Shown here piece by piece: positions 7,727 through 16,488 of a stretch of 64,000 nucleotides of DNA. The stretch is from contig NZ_VWVV01000033.1 in assembly GCF_009830945.1 (NCBI RefSeq), positions 18,884-82,883 on the forward strand. Direction: 5' to 3'. Under the pieces are notes generated by a model that was not told the origin of the DNA, ran no database searches, and saw nothing but the letters and a program-made list of their open reading frames with translations. The DNA is from Nocardiopsis sp. FR4. GTDB taxonomy: Bacteria > Actinomycetota > Actinomycetes > Streptosporangiales > Streptosporangiaceae. Within the stretch, counting starts at the first letter, position 1. Each line of letters starts with the position of its first letter. The translations under genes and the position numbers were made by a program.

Positions 7727-8211
7727 ACCGGGAACCCCGTCCGGTGGTGTTCTGGGAGCACCGCGTCTACCGGGGAGAGCTCGCCCAGCTGGCCCGCGTG
7801 CGCTCCGACCTGGCCCGCGACCTGGCCGGATTCGACGAGGGCCTCGTGGAGACCGTCCGGCTGTGCGCGAGCGAGCTGTTCGCCAACTCCGTCAAGTACA
7901 CCGACTCCGGCCGCGCGGGCGGCGAGGTCCTGCGCGCGCTGTCCATGCCCGACCGCCGCACGCTGCGGTTCTCGGTGAGCGACTGCGGGGGCGGCGGGGG
8001 CGTTCCGCGCATCCCGGTCGAGCGCGACGAGGAGGCCTGGGACTGGGCCGAGGGCCAGCGCGGCCTGCTGCTCGTGCGCGACCTCTCCCGGGAGTGGGGC
8101 CACTTCCGCCTGGCCCCCTGGGCGGACCTGGGCACCCACGTGTGGGCCTGCTTCGACGTGGCACCCGGCGGGGCCCCGGCGGACCTGCGCCCCTACCGGT
8201 TCACCTCGTGA
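7723..8211 (+). CDS. GHKL-type ATP-binding regulatory protein
   Basis: 162 residues with an RsbW-like ATPase domain: N box VRLCASELFANSVKYT, G1-like SVSDCGGGGG and G2-like GQRGLLLVRDL. Proteins of this kind are very numerous in filamentous actinomycetes, where a few act as anti-sigma factors. The ATG overlaps the upstream stop, so the pair is co-expressed. It is distinct from the similar protein at 4426-4983; the two share only the nucleotide-binding boxes. Confidence 0.78.
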   Translation: MNREPRPVVFWEHRVYRGELAQLARVRSDLARDLAGFDEGLVETVRLCASELFANSVKYTDSGRAGGEVLRALSMPDRRTLRFSVSDCGGGGGVPRIPVERDEEAWDWAEGQRGLLLVRDLSREWGHFRLAPWADLGTHVWACFDVAPGGAPADLRPYRFTS

Positions 8212-8281
8212 CGCCGAGAACTCCGGGCCCGGGGACCGGTTCCCCGGGCTTTCCCTCCTCCGACCCCGGTCAAGGAACCGT

Positions 8282-9151
8282 ATGCCCAGTCGAGAACACG
8301 AGATCCCGCTGCGGATCATCCAGAACCAACCTGCGCTCGCGGCGGTACTCCTGAGGGAGTCCCTCGGGTTCGAGGTGCCCCCGTACACCGAGGCCCTGTC
8401 CACCACCTCGGTCCTGACCAACTGCGACCCCAAGGAGCTCAACTCCGACGGCGCCACCCTGCTCCGGGACGGCATCCGCAACGTTCTGGCGGTCGTCGTG
8501 GAGCGTCAGAACAAACCGGACCGGGGCAAGCGAGCGAGCTGGCCCGCCTACCTGGTCAACCTGCACGTACGGCTGGAGTGCCCGACGGTGCTCGTGGTTC
8601 TGTGCCCGGACGAGGCGACCGCGCGCTGGTGCGCCGGCCCCATCAGCATCGGCCACCCCGGCTTCGACCTGGTCCCGCTGGTGATCGGTCCGGGCAACAC
8701 ACCGGTCATCACCGACGTGGAGCGCGCCCGCGCGGTGCCCGAGCTGGCGGTGTTGTCCGCCCACGGCGACGCCGAGCCGCTCACACTGAAAGCCGTGGTG
8801 GAGGCGCTCGACGCCACCGATCCGAGGAACCGTACGTTCTACTATGACTACGTACTGGCCGGTCTCAACGAGACCGCCCGGAAGGAGCTGGAGGGCTTGA
8901 TGTCCGCGGACACCTACAAGTGGCAGAGCGACTTCGCCCGCAAGTACGTCGGCCTCGGCCGGGAAGAGGGGCGCGAGGAGGGCCGGGCCGCCGAGGCCGC
9001 CAACAACGTCCTGCTCTTCCTCGACGCGCGGGGGCTGACCGTGTCGGACGAGGTCCGCCAGCGCGTCGAGTCCTGCACCGACCTGGAGACCCTGCGCGGG
9101 TGGGTCCGCCGCTCCACCGCGGTCGAACGCGCCGAGGACCTCTTCGACTGA
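8282..9151 (+). CDS. Conserved actinomycete protein, Rpn/YhgA-like
   Basis: 289 residues of a type found in many copies in Streptomyces-like genomes. The start SREHEIPLRIIQNQPALAAVLLRESLGF, the middle DLVPLVIGPGNTPVITD and the C-terminal YYDYVLAGLNETARKELEGLMS...FARKYVGLGREEGREEG segment resemble Rpn-family recombination-promoting nuclease/transposase-like proteins. The repeated Gly-Arg-Glu-Glu turn before a short C-terminal helical domain is characteristic. Catalytic PD-(D/E)xK residues are not obvious, so nuclease activity is not claimed. It stands alone and is followed by a terminator at 9196-9225. Confidence 0.6.
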   Translation: MPSREHEIPLRIIQNQPALAAVLLRESLGFEVPPYTEALSTTSVLTNCDPKELNSDGATLLRDGIRNVLAVVVERQNKPDRGKRASWPAYLVNLHVRLECPTVLVVLCPDEATARWCAGPISIGHPGFDLVPLVIGPGNTPVITDVERARAVPELAVLSAHGDAEPLTLKAVVEALDATDPRNRTFYYDYVLAGLNETARKELEGLMSADTYKWQSDFARKYVGLGREEGREEGRAAEAANNVLLFLDARGLTVSDEVRQRVESCTDLETLRGWVRRSTAVERAEDLFD

Positions 9152-9195
9152 CCTACCTCCGGCCGGGCCTCCCGCGGAGCCCCGGCCGGGGGCGG

Positions 9196-9225
9196 CCACC
9201 GTCCCGTATCCGATCGGGACGGTGG
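9196..9225. terminator. Hairpin terminator between convergent genes
   Basis: Perfect 11-bp arms CCACCGTCCCG and CGGGACGGTGG flank an 8-base loop, between the Rpn-like gene and the convergent pectate lyase gene. There is no long T-run, as usual in actinomycetes. It can serve both directions. Confidence 0.65.
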
Positions 9226-9270
9226 CCTGTCGCGGGATCCCTCCCGCTATCTGAAGGACCTCACGACGTC

Positions 9271-10281
9271 CTAGATCTTCCCCGCCCCGGCTCCCGCACG
9301 CACGATGGACGGGATGTCCCGGGCGTTGTCCAGCGAGCAGGAGTAGGGGATGGAGGCCACGCTCCCGCTGCTCTCCGGGCTGCCCGAGCCGTTGGCGAAG
9401 ACGTTGCCCCGCTGGACCAGGCTGCCGTCACCGGAGGAGCCGTAGCCCACCAGGGTCGGGCTCTTGACCGCGTCGAAGTAGTTGTTCTCCACCAGCACCC
9501 CGGCACCCATGGTCGAGGCCACGCCGTAGTCGTTACCGGTGTAGTAGTTGTTGAACACGTGCACCGGGTTGCCGAAGCGCACCCGGGGGTGGCGGCTGTA
9601 GGAGCCGTCGAAGAAGTTGTGGTGGTAGGTCACCCGCAGGTGCCCCCGGTCGGCGGTGTGGCTGTCGGAGTGCCCCAGCAGCATCGACTTGCGGTGGTCG
9701 CGCACGTGGTTCCACGAGACCGTCACGAAGTCGGACTCGCGCTTGACGTCGACCGCGCCGTCGTACCCGTTGCTGAAGCTGTTGTGGTCGATCCAGATGT
9801 TGGTCGACCCGCTCTGGACGTTGATCGCGTCATCGCCCCAGCCGGAGAAGGCGATGTTGCGGATGATGACGTTGTGCGAGCCGTTGAGGTTGAACCCGCC
9901 ACCGGTGATCCGGGCGTTCGAGCCCACGCCGATGATGGTCTTGTTCGACCCCACCCGGTTCATGCCGCTGAGGTTGATCGTGCCGCGGACCTGGATGACC
10001 TGGGCCGTGGTGCCCTGAATCGCCGAGGTCAGCGCCGAGGCGCTGGTGACCGTGGTGGTCGACCCACCCGCGCCACCGGTGGTGCCGCCGTTCTGCGAGG
10101 CCCACCCCGTGGGGCTGGTCGCCGCTGCCGGAGCGGGGGCGGCAGCGGCGACCGTGTCGGCGCTGTTCGCGCCGTTGGGGGCGGTGAGGACGCCCAGGGT
10201 GAGGGCGCCCGCGGCGGCCGCGGCGGCGGCCATCACCACGAGGGCCGGGCGGCGGGTCCTGCGTCGTTGTCTGGTGCGCAT
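9271..10281 (-). CDS. Secreted pectate lyase, polysaccharide lyase family 1
   Basis: 336 residues. A twin-Arg/Lys-rich N-terminus and long Ala-rich hydrophobic stretch (MRTRQRRRTRRPALVVMAAAA...) form a signal peptide, then the right-handed beta-helix of PL1. Diagnostic strands are WIDHNSFS, the calcium/active-site segment DGAVDVKRESDFVTVSWN, and RHPRVRFG with the catalytic Arg. The enzyme cleaves polygalacturonate by beta-elimination outside the cell and is calcium-dependent in this family. The start ATG follows an AAGGAGAG ribosome site. Upstream lie a perfect LacI-type operator and a 37-nt hairpin, so expression is probably sugar-controlled. Confidence 0.92.
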   Translation of the reverse strand: MRTRQRRRTRRPALVVMAAAAAAAGALTLGVLTAPNGANSADTVAAAAPAPAAATSPTGWASQNGGTTGGAGGSTTTVTSASALTSAIQGTTAQVIQVRGTINLSGMNRVGSNKTIIGVGSNARITGGGFNLNGSHNVIIRNIAFSGWGDDAINVQSGSTNIWIDHNSFSNGYDGAVDVKRESDFVTVSWNHVRDHRKSMLLGHSDSHTADRGHLRVTYHHNFFDGSYSRHPRVRFGNPVHVFNNYYTGNDYGVASTMGAGVLVENNYFDAVKSPTLVGYGSSGDGSLVQRGNVFANGSGSPESSGSVASIPYSCSLDNARDIPSIVRAGAGAGKI

Positions 10282-10363
10282 TGCTCTCCTTGGAGGGGCG
10301 AAGAGATCGGCCCCCGCCCGGCGGCGGGGTGCCGGGCCCCGGGTTTCGGTCCCGGGGCGCTGC

Positions 10364-10400
10364 CCGGATCCGATGCGGCCGCGGACCGCATCGGATCCGG
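10364..10400 (-). promoter_or_regulatory. Perfect 15-bp inverted repeat in the pectate lyase leader
   Basis: Arms CCGGATCCGATGCGG and CCGCATCGGATCCGG around a 7-base spacer lie between the LacI-type operator and the pectate lyase start. In the leftward transcript it would form a very stable 5' leader hairpin. Possible roles are mRNA stabilisation, attenuation, or a second protein-binding site. Confidence 0.6.
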
Positions 10401-10405
10401 AAAGT

Positions 10406-10417
10406 GAAAGCGCTTTC
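10406..10417. promoter_or_regulatory. LacI/CcpA-type operator GAAAGCGCTTTC
   Basis: A perfect 12-bp palindrome with the central CG typical of LacI-family repressor sites, 125 bp upstream of the pectate lyase start codon. It implies repression lifted by a pectin or sugar signal. The cognate repressor gene is not adjacent. Confidence 0.75.
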
Positions 10418-10661
10418 CGTGTCGAGGACGTTACGACGGGCGACATGGGGTGTCAACCGCCCCAAAGCGAACGAGTTTCGCGCCCGCTACCGCCTTCACC
10501 CGTCGAAACGACTATCGCCCCAGCAAGGGGCCACAAAGGCGAAAGGGGGGCCGAAAACAACCACGCCAAGAAAGTGCGCCGTGTCCCATGGAACCGAGTT
10601 CCACCAAAAAGGAGCCTTCCCGAAGGAAAGCGTTTGCCCAAAGGAACGCGGACACGCGAAC

Positions 10662-10690
10662 GGGGCGCCCCCGGAAATCGGGAGCGCCCC
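10662..10690. terminator. Hairpin terminator of the copper ATPase gene
   Basis: GGGGCGCCCCCG and CGGGAGCGCCCC around a short AAAT loop form a near-perfect stem (one mismatch) just past the ATPase stop on the minus strand. Confidence 0.6.
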
Positions 10691-10724
10691 GGAAGAAGGG
10701 TCTTCTCGCTGGTGGCGGCCGTAC

Positions 10725-12860
10725 TCACTCCGCCTCGGGCCGCAGGTCCACCCGCCGCAGGAGCTGGGCGTTGAGCGCCACGATGATCGTGGACAGGCTC
10801 ATCAGCACCGCGCCCACCGCCGGAGCGAGCACGATCCCGACCGGGGCCAGCACACCGGCGGCCAGCGGGACGGCGACCACGTTGTACCCGGCGGCCCACA
10901 CGAGGTTCTGCACCATCTTGCGGTACCCGGTCCGCGACAGCTCCCGGACCGCCAGCACGCCGCGCGGGTCGTCCGAGGCCAGTACGACCCCGGCCGACTC
11001 GATGGCCACGTCGGTGCCCGCACCGATCGCGATGCCGACGTCCGCCCTGGCCAGCGCCGGGGCGTCGTTGACCCCGTCGCCCACCATCGCCACCCGGTTG
11101 CCGCGCTCCTGGAGGTCGCGGACCACCGCGTCCTTCTGGTCGGGCAGCACCTGGGCGAAGACCTCGTCCAGGCCGAGCCTCCCGGCGACGGCGTCGGCCA
11201 CGGCCCGGGCGTCCCCGGTCACCATCGCGACCCGGATCCCCTGCCGCTGGAGCCGGCGGACGGCCGCGGCCGACTCCGGCCGGACCTCGTCGGCCAGGGC
11301 CAGGGCACCGGCCACCGCGCCGTCCACGACCACGTGCAGCACCGTGTCACCGCGCTCGCGCCAGGGGGCGGTGCGCCCGGCCAGGTCGCCGGGCTCGGCG
11401 AGTCCCAGCGACTCCAGCAGGGCCGGTCCGCCCACGTGCACGGTGGAACCGTCGACCGAGGCCTCGACCCCGCGCCCGGTCAGCGACCGGAATCCCGAGG
11501 CGCCGGGCACCGCGCCCGCCCCGGCGGCGGAGCGGACGATCGCGCGGGCCAGCGGGTGCTCGGAGTCGGACTCGGCCGCCCCGGCCAGGGCCAGCACCCG
11601 CTCGGACGTGTACCCGGAGGCCGCGGCGGTTTCGGTCACGGCCGGAGTGCCCTTGGTCAGGGTTCCGGTCTTGTCGAAGAGGACGGTGTCCACGAGGCGT
11701 GTGCGCTCCAGGGCCAAGCGGTCCTTGACCAGGATGCCGCTCCGCGCCGACACGGCCGTGGAGATCGCGATGACCAGGGGGATCGCCAGGCCCAGGGCGT
11801 GCGGGCAGGAGATGACCAGGACGGTGACGGTGCGTTCGACCGCCTCGGTGGCCTCGCCGAGCAGGGACCACACGGTGGCGGTGACCACGGCGGCGCCCAG
11901 AGCGAACCAGAACAGCAGGGCCGCCGCCCGGTCCGCGAGCGCCTGTGAGCGGGAGCGGGACTCCTGGGCCTGGCTCACGAGCCGCTGGATCCCGGCCAGG
12001 GCGGTGTCCTCGCCGACGGCGTCCACCCGCACCCGGACCGCGGAGTCGGTGGCCACGGTTCCGGCCACCACCCGGTCGCCCTCGGAGCGGGTGACCGTGC
12101 GCGACTCCCCGGTGATCATGGACTCGTCCATGGCGGCGGCGCCGCGCACCACGGTGCCGTCGGCGGGAACGCGCCCGCCCGAGCGGACCAGGACGGTGTC
12201 CCCGTTGCGCAGCTCGGTGACGGGGACCTGCTCGGCCTGCCCGTCGTCCCCGATCCTCTCGGCGCGGTCGGGCAGGAGGGCGGCCAGGGCCTCCAGCGCC
12301 CCGGAGGCCTGCCCGAGGGCGCGCATCTCCAGCCAGTGCCCCAGGAGCATCACGACCACCAGCAGGACCAGCTCCCACCAGAAGTCGAGCTCCATGCCCA
12401 CCACGCCGAACGTGGCGAGCGCGCTGGAACCGAAGGCGACGGTGATCGCCATGGCGACCAGGGTCATCATGCCGGGCCTGCGGTCGCGCAGCTCACCGAC
12501 CGCCCCGGTCAGGAACGGCCATCCGCCGTAGAGGAAGACCACCGTGCCCAGGGCCGGCGGCACCCAGGTCAGAGCCGAGGGCACGTGGTAGCCGAGCCAG
12601 CCGGAGACCATGTGGCTGGTGAAGACCACGGGCAGGCTGAGCATCAGGCTCCACCAGAAGCGGGTCCGGAACATGGCGGCGTGGTCGCCGTGTCCCGTGT
12701 GTCCCCCGTGCCCTGAGTGGCCCGCCTGGCCTCCCTGCCCGGCGTGCTCGCCGTGCCCGGGAGCTTCGGTGTGGTCCGCGTGCCCGCCGTGGTCGGTGTG
12801 CTCACCGTGGTCCTCGCGAACCCCGGTTCGATGGTGCGAGCCGTGGTGGTGTGCGTCCAT
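10725..12860 (-). CDS. CPH-type heavy-metal P-type ATPase (copper exporter)
   Basis: 711 residues. The N-terminus is about 60 residues of His/Gly/Asp-rich sequence (MDAHHHGSHHRTG...) instead of a CxxC metal domain. Eight-helix P1B architecture follows, with the membrane metal site CPH (ISCPHALGLAIP, about residue 351), TGES actuator motif, phosphorylation site DKTGTLTKG (about 395), GDGVND hinge and a final MSLSTIIVALNAQLL helix. CPH plus a His-rich N-terminus defines the P1B-3/CopB group, which exports Cu(I)/Cu(II)/Ag. Two CsoR-like palindromes precede it, supporting copper-responsive control. No copper chaperone or CsoR gene is in the window. Confidence 0.92.
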   Translation of the reverse strand: MDAHHHGSHHRTGVREDHGEHTDHGGHADHTEAPGHGEHAGQGGQAGHSGHGGHTGHGDHAAMFRTRFWWSLMLSLPVVFTSHMVSGWLGYHVPSALTWVPPALGTVVFLYGGWPFLTGAVGELRDRRPGMMTLVAMAITVAFGSSALATFGVVGMELDFWWELVLLVVVMLLGHWLEMRALGQASGALEALAALLPDRAERIGDDGQAEQVPVTELRNGDTVLVRSGGRVPADGTVVRGAAAMDESMITGESRTVTRSEGDRVVAGTVATDSAVRVRVDAVGEDTALAGIQRLVSQAQESRSRSQALADRAAALLFWFALGAAVVTATVWSLLGEATEAVERTVTVLVISCPHALGLAIPLVIAISTAVSARSGILVKDRLALERTRLVDTVLFDKTGTLTKGTPAVTETAAASGYTSERVLALAGAAESDSEHPLARAIVRSAAGAGAVPGASGFRSLTGRGVEASVDGSTVHVGGPALLESLGLAEPGDLAGRTAPWRERGDTVLHVVVDGAVAGALALADEVRPESAAAVRRLQRQGIRVAMVTGDARAVADAVAGRLGLDEVFAQVLPDQKDAVVRDLQERGNRVAMVGDGVNDAPALARADVGIAIGAGTDVAIESAGVVLASDDPRGVLAVRELSRTGYRKMVQNLVWAAGYNVVAVPLAAGVLAPVGIVLAPAVGAVLMSLSTIIVALNAQLLRRVDLRPEAE

Positions 12861-12880
12861 GCCACTCTCCCTTCCCGTTC

Positions 12881-12901
12881 ATATACCCCCGAGGGGTATA
12901 T
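12881..12901. promoter_or_regulatory. CsoR-like operator, proximal copy
   Basis: Palindrome with ATATACCCC and GGGGTATAT arms, about 20 bp upstream of the ATPase start. CsoR-family copper sensors bind G/C tracts flanked by TA steps of this form and release when Cu(I) binds. Position suggests it overlaps the transcription start. Confidence 0.75.
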
Positions 12902-12944
12902 AGAAGACGGAGGACTTCCCTCTTCGCGCGTCTCCCTACAAGTC

Positions 12945-12964
12945 ATATACCCCTCAGGGGTATT
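12945..12964. promoter_or_regulatory. CsoR-like operator, distal copy
   Basis: Second palindrome ATATACCCCTCAGGGGTATT, 44 bp centre-to-centre region upstream of the first. Two sites in one promoter suggest cooperative repression, or control of an unseen divergent transcript. Confidence 0.72.
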
Positions 12965-13232
12965 AATCAAGGGGTGCCTCCCGGGTGCGCTCGGGTCCCT
13001 CGGGCACGGCCTCCCCGGATCCGGCGGGGCACCGCCCCGGCACGCCCGACCCCTGCGGCCCGGGTCTCCGCCGCCCACCGCACCCGCACCCGGACCCGGC
13101 CTGTCGGCAGACCCCCGCCGCACGTCACCGAAGCGGCACGTCGACAAGGCGCCCGCACGCGCCCCGTGTGCCCCCGGGGTTCCCCTCGGGGGGAGCGGGT
13201 AGGCCGCAACCGGGCTTCGACACGGGGGGATC

Positions 13233-13745
13233 ATGGCCGGACCAGAGATCGACGAACGCGGGCTCCTCAGCGGACCGCACACCACCGAGCGCCCGCGCTC
13301 CACCAGCACCGCGGTCTACACGGCCCGCTTCGCGGCCCCGCCGGACCGGGTGTTCGCCTTCTGCACCACCAGCGCGGGCCTGGAGGACTCCATGCCCGGC
13401 GCGGTGCGGGTCCTGCGCTGGCCCGAGCACGGCTTCGCCGAGGGTGAGACGCTGGTCATGCGCTGGCGCCTGGCCGGGATCCTGCCCGTGCGCTGGGTCG
13501 GCGTGATCGACTCCTTCGAGGACGGCGACCACTTCACCGACCTCCAGCTGCGCGGCCTGTTCCGCTACTTCCGGCACACCCACAGCGTGGCGCCGGACGG
13601 GACCGGAACCGCCTACACCGACCGGGTGGAGTTCGCCGGCCCCTTCGGTCCCGTCGTGGACCGCACGGTTCTGCGGTTCGTCATGAACCGGATGTTCCTC
13701 AGGCGCCTGGCCCGGATGCGCGACCTGCTGGAGTCCGGGCGCTGA
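13233..13745 (+). CDS. SRPBCC-family protein
   Basis: 170 residues. After a charged N-terminal tail the START/SRPBCC fold begins at TAVYTARFAAPPDRVFAFCTT, continuing MPGAVRVLRWPEHGFAEGETLVMRW...RYFRHTHSVAPDGTGTAYTDRVEF and the long C-terminal helix VVDRTVLRFVMNRMFLRRLARMRDLLE. Such proteins bind hydrophobic ligands or act as cyclases/dehydrases; no catalytic residue can be named. The ATG follows GGGGGGATC. It stands alone, with a strong terminator right after it. Confidence 0.8.
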   Translation: MAGPEIDERGLLSGPHTTERPRSTSTAVYTARFAAPPDRVFAFCTTSAGLEDSMPGAVRVLRWPEHGFAEGETLVMRWRLAGILPVRWVGVIDSFEDGDHFTDLQLRGLFRYFRHTHSVAPDGTGTAYTDRVEFAGPFGPVVDRTVLRFVMNRMFLRRLARMRDLLESGR

Positions 13746-13766
13746 TACCCGCCCTGCCCGACGCAC

Positions 13767-13800
13767 CGCGCCCGCCGGAGGAGGCCCTCCGGCGGGCGCG
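13767..13800. terminator. Bidirectional terminator hairpin
   Basis: Perfect 15-bp arms CGCGCCCGCCGGAGG and CCTCCGGCGGGCGCG around loop AGGC, placed between the convergent SRPBCC and PAP2 genes. Confidence 0.75.
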
Positions 13801-13826
13801 GTGCTGGGTGCGGCCGTCGCGGCGGC

Positions 13827-14621
13827 TCACTCCCGTGCGGCGAGCGGCCCCTCCCGCCTGCCGTACCAGGGCCACCACTCCACGGTGCGCCCGTGCGGGA
13901 ACATCCGGTCCAGGCGGATCGTCACCCGCAGCGCGAAGCCGCCCGCGATCATCCCCGCCACCAGGTCCGTGAACCAGTGGAAGTGCAGGTAGATCGAGAC
14001 CGTGGCCTGGAGCAGGGCGATGCCGACGATGCAGTACGCCAGCCGCCGGATGATGTGCGGCCGGGCCGCGCCGAAGCGGATGATCAGGAACAGCACCAGG
14101 CCGTAGATGAGGATCGCGTTCGCGCCGTGCCCGGAGGGGAAGGCCACGTTGCCCGGCCCCATGAAGAAGTCCGGGTCGTAGTTCTTGGCGTGTCCGCGGT
14201 TGATCGCCAGCTTCATCACCGACACCATGGACATCATCCCGACCACCCCGACCGCGCCCAGCACTATCGGGCGCCAGCTGCGGTGCCAGTAGGCGAGCTG
14301 GAGCGCGGTGACGCCCAGGACCGGCAGCGCGACCGCACGGGAGGCCACCGTGTCCGGCCACATGATGAGGAAGTCACGGAGCGAGTCCCAGTAGGGTCGG
14401 GGAAGCTCGTTCAGGAAGGTGTCCACCGGGTGCAGCGGCCCCGCGGCGAGCATGGTCATGACCAGCAGCGCCACCGCCAGGATGATGGCCGCGCGGTCCG
14501 AGGCCAGCCCCCAGGCGATCTCGCTCACACTCGGCCAGCCGACCGCGCGCACGACCGGCGGCCCGGGGTCGTACTCCTTGGTACGCACCACGGGGATGGG
14601 TCCGCTGTAGGGTCCCCCCAT
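13827..14621 (-). CDS. PAP2-family membrane phosphatase
   Basis: 264 residues with about six membrane segments. The three phosphatase motifs are present: KLAINRGHAKN (motif 1, K...R), PSGHGAN (motif 2, catalytic His) and HFHWFTDLVAG (motif 3, nucleophile-type His and Asp). Members dephosphorylate lipid phosphates such as phosphatidate or undecaprenyl pyrophosphate at the outer membrane face. The chosen ATG lies inside a palindrome (AGGGCCCCCATGGGGG...CCCT on the mRNA), which may limit translation; a longer frame to 14705 exists with a positively charged extension. Convergent with the SRPBCC gene. Confidence 0.88.
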   Translation of the reverse strand: MGGPYSGPIPVVRTKEYDPGPPVVRAVGWPSVSEIAWGLASDRAAIILAVALLVMTMLAAGPLHPVDTFLNELPRPYWDSLRDFLIMWPDTVASRAVALPVLGVTALQLAYWHRSWRPIVLGAVGVVGMMSMVSVMKLAINRGHAKNYDPDFFMGPGNVAFPSGHGANAILIYGLVLFLIIRFGAARPHIIRRLAYCIVGIALLQATVSIYLHFHWFTDLVAGMIAGGFALRVTIRLDRMFPHGRTVEWWPWYGRREGPLAARE

Positions 14622-15322
14622 GGGGGCCCTACGCTCCTGCCTGTCGTACGGTTCGATCAAGTGCCTGGCCCGTGGGTGTCGTCGGATCCTCGAAGAGTGC
14701 GTCATGTGCTCAGTGCTGTCTCACACGTCGTGGGCTCGCCTGTGGCACCTGGTGCAGTGTGGGGGACGGCTAGCCGTGGTTACCGGAACTGATCTGACGT
14801 CCTCAGGGCCGACTCGGTGTGGACGGCGGAAGGCGGATGCTCTTCCACCCACTCCGTTCGACGGCCGAACCTTCGGGCTGGTTTCCACCTCGTCGTGGCC
14901 AGCCTGTGGCAGGTTCGGCGTCCGAGAACAGGGGGTCGGGGCGTCTGCGTCGCGCTGCGCAGCCGTGGCTTGGTCGCGCGGCTCAGGGCGCTGTCATCGG
15001 CCTCCTCGCCGTTGCGTGTGTCACGCTCCGTATGGCTTTGTGTGAATATTGCCGACAGATGAGCCTACCCGGACACTTCCCCGTATCGGTGGTGTGGTCA
15101 CCCACATGCGCTCTCCTCCACCTCGGACTTTGCCCCACGCCCCGCTACCGGACGACGGCGGTTCACCGCCATGCGACCCGTTCGTGAGCCGACCGTTAGC
15201 GATTCGCGGCCTGCTGTCCGGTTGACCCGCGGGTGTGTGGCACCCTTCAAGGAGCTTGTACGACGCTGAGCTGACCGGTCCGCGCATGGCCGTGCGCTGG
15301 CCGCGGAACGGAAGGGCCCTGG
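14622..15322. other. Intergenic region, no gene recognised
   Basis: About 700 bp of lower G+C sequence between the divergent PAP2 and GntR genes. Open frames exist on both strands but show no consistent coding bias or family motif. Promoters of both genes must lie here. I cannot place them confidently. Confidence 0.4.
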
Positions 15323-16000
15323 ATGGTCGACCTGCCACAGCTGCCGGATGATCCCTCGAAACTGGCCCGTGAGCCGCTGAGGGAGCAGATCCGGCAGGTA
15401 CTGGTCGAGGGCCTGCTCTCCGGGCGTTGGCAGCCGGGGGAGCGGATCGTGGAACGCCGCATCGCCACGGAGCTCAAGGTGAGCCAGGCCCCGGTCCGCG
15501 AGGCCCTGCGCGAACTGGAGACCCTGCGCCTGATCGAGACGGTCCCCAACAAGGGCGCCCGGGTCCGGGCCTTCGGGGTCCAGGACATGGCGGAGATCTA
15601 CCCGGTCCGCGCCGGGCTGGAGCTGGTCGCGGCCCAGCTGGCCGCGCCCCGCCTGGCGGCCGACCCCTCCGCCCTGGAACGCGAGGTGGAGGCCCTCCAG
15701 GCGGCCACCGCCCGGGGAGACGTCTCCGAGCAGATCCGGCACAGCGTGGAGTTCCACCGCGAGGTCGTGCGCGCCGCCGACAACAGCGTGCTGCTGCACA
15801 CCTGGGAGTCGCTGGGCGTGGAGGTGTGGACCGCGCTGTCCGTGCGCTGGCTGAACATGGAGCTGCACGCCAAGGCAGCCGACCACGCCCAGATCACCCG
15901 GGCCTTCCGTGAGGGCGACCCCGCGGTCGGGCAGATGCTCAGCGACCACGTGCTCAACTACGTCGAGGCGGCGCTGAAGTCGCACGAGGGCGCGCGCTGA
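15323..16000 (+). CDS. GntR-family regulator with FCD domain (FadR subfamily)
   Basis: 225 residues: winged helix near the N-terminus (LREQIRQVLVEGLLSGRWQPGERIVERRIATELKVSQAPVREALRELETLRLIETVPNKGARV) and an all-helical FCD effector domain with the His-based metal site (EFHREVV, SDHVLNYV). FCD regulators sense carboxylic acids. It sits upstream of pdhABC on the same strand, and a 17-bp perfect palindrome (16100-16116) lies between them, so control of pyruvate dehydrogenase is the obvious inference, comparable in logic to PdhR in enterobacteria but not orthologous by evidence shown. Confidence 0.88.
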   Translation: MVDLPQLPDDPSKLAREPLREQIRQVLVEGLLSGRWQPGERIVERRIATELKVSQAPVREALRELETLRLIETVPNKGARVRAFGVQDMAEIYPVRAGLELVAAQLAAPRLAADPSALEREVEALQAATARGDVSEQIRHSVEFHREVVRAADNSVLLHTWESLGVEVWTALSVRWLNMELHAKAADHAQITRAFREGDPAVGQMLSDHVLNYVEAALKSHEGAR

Positions 16001-16488
16001 GCCGTCCCGCTCCCCCCGGCTCCACCGATCCCGGCCTTCCGCGGCCGCGTTGAGCTGCCCCGTTTCCGTGCTCCGCCGATCTCTGCCGTACAGTTGTATT
16101 GATCGATCATCGATCAGACCGTAGAGTGTGCGCGACGCACGTCACACGCGCGCGAGCCCCTTCCGGGCGCTCGGAGTCGTTCATCCGGCCGGTGGACGAA
16201 CCCGGGCGACCGCCACCCGGGGATGCATAGGCCAGTGCAGACCGGGAAAGCAATGCGGCAGGGGTCCGGCGGACAATTGCACACGAGACCCCATCAGCGC
16301 TTCGCGTCCGGGGAGGACGAGCCACGCTCCCCGGGACGCGCCCCGCAACAGCCACAGAGCGCCGCCGCCGCATGAGCCCGGCGGCGGTCGCACGCCACGG
16401 TCGCGCCCGACAGCGTGGCCACGGCGGGCCTGGCACCCCGGTCCACAGACCGGAGCGGCAGGCCTTCTCGCACGTAGAAAGGCACACC
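16001..16488. other. Promoter region of the pdh operon
   Basis: 488 bp without a gene. It holds the palindrome at 16100-16116 near its left end and the ribosome site GAAAGG before pdhA at its right end. The remaining sequence has no recognisable RNA or ORF. Confidence 0.5.
16100..16116. promoter_or_regulatory. 17-bp palindrome, likely GntR/FCD operator
   Basis: TGATCGAT-C-ATCGATCA is a perfect 8-bp inverted repeat with a one-base centre, the size favoured by FCD-type GntR dimers. It is 100 bp past the GntR gene and upstream of pdhA. Confidence 0.6.
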
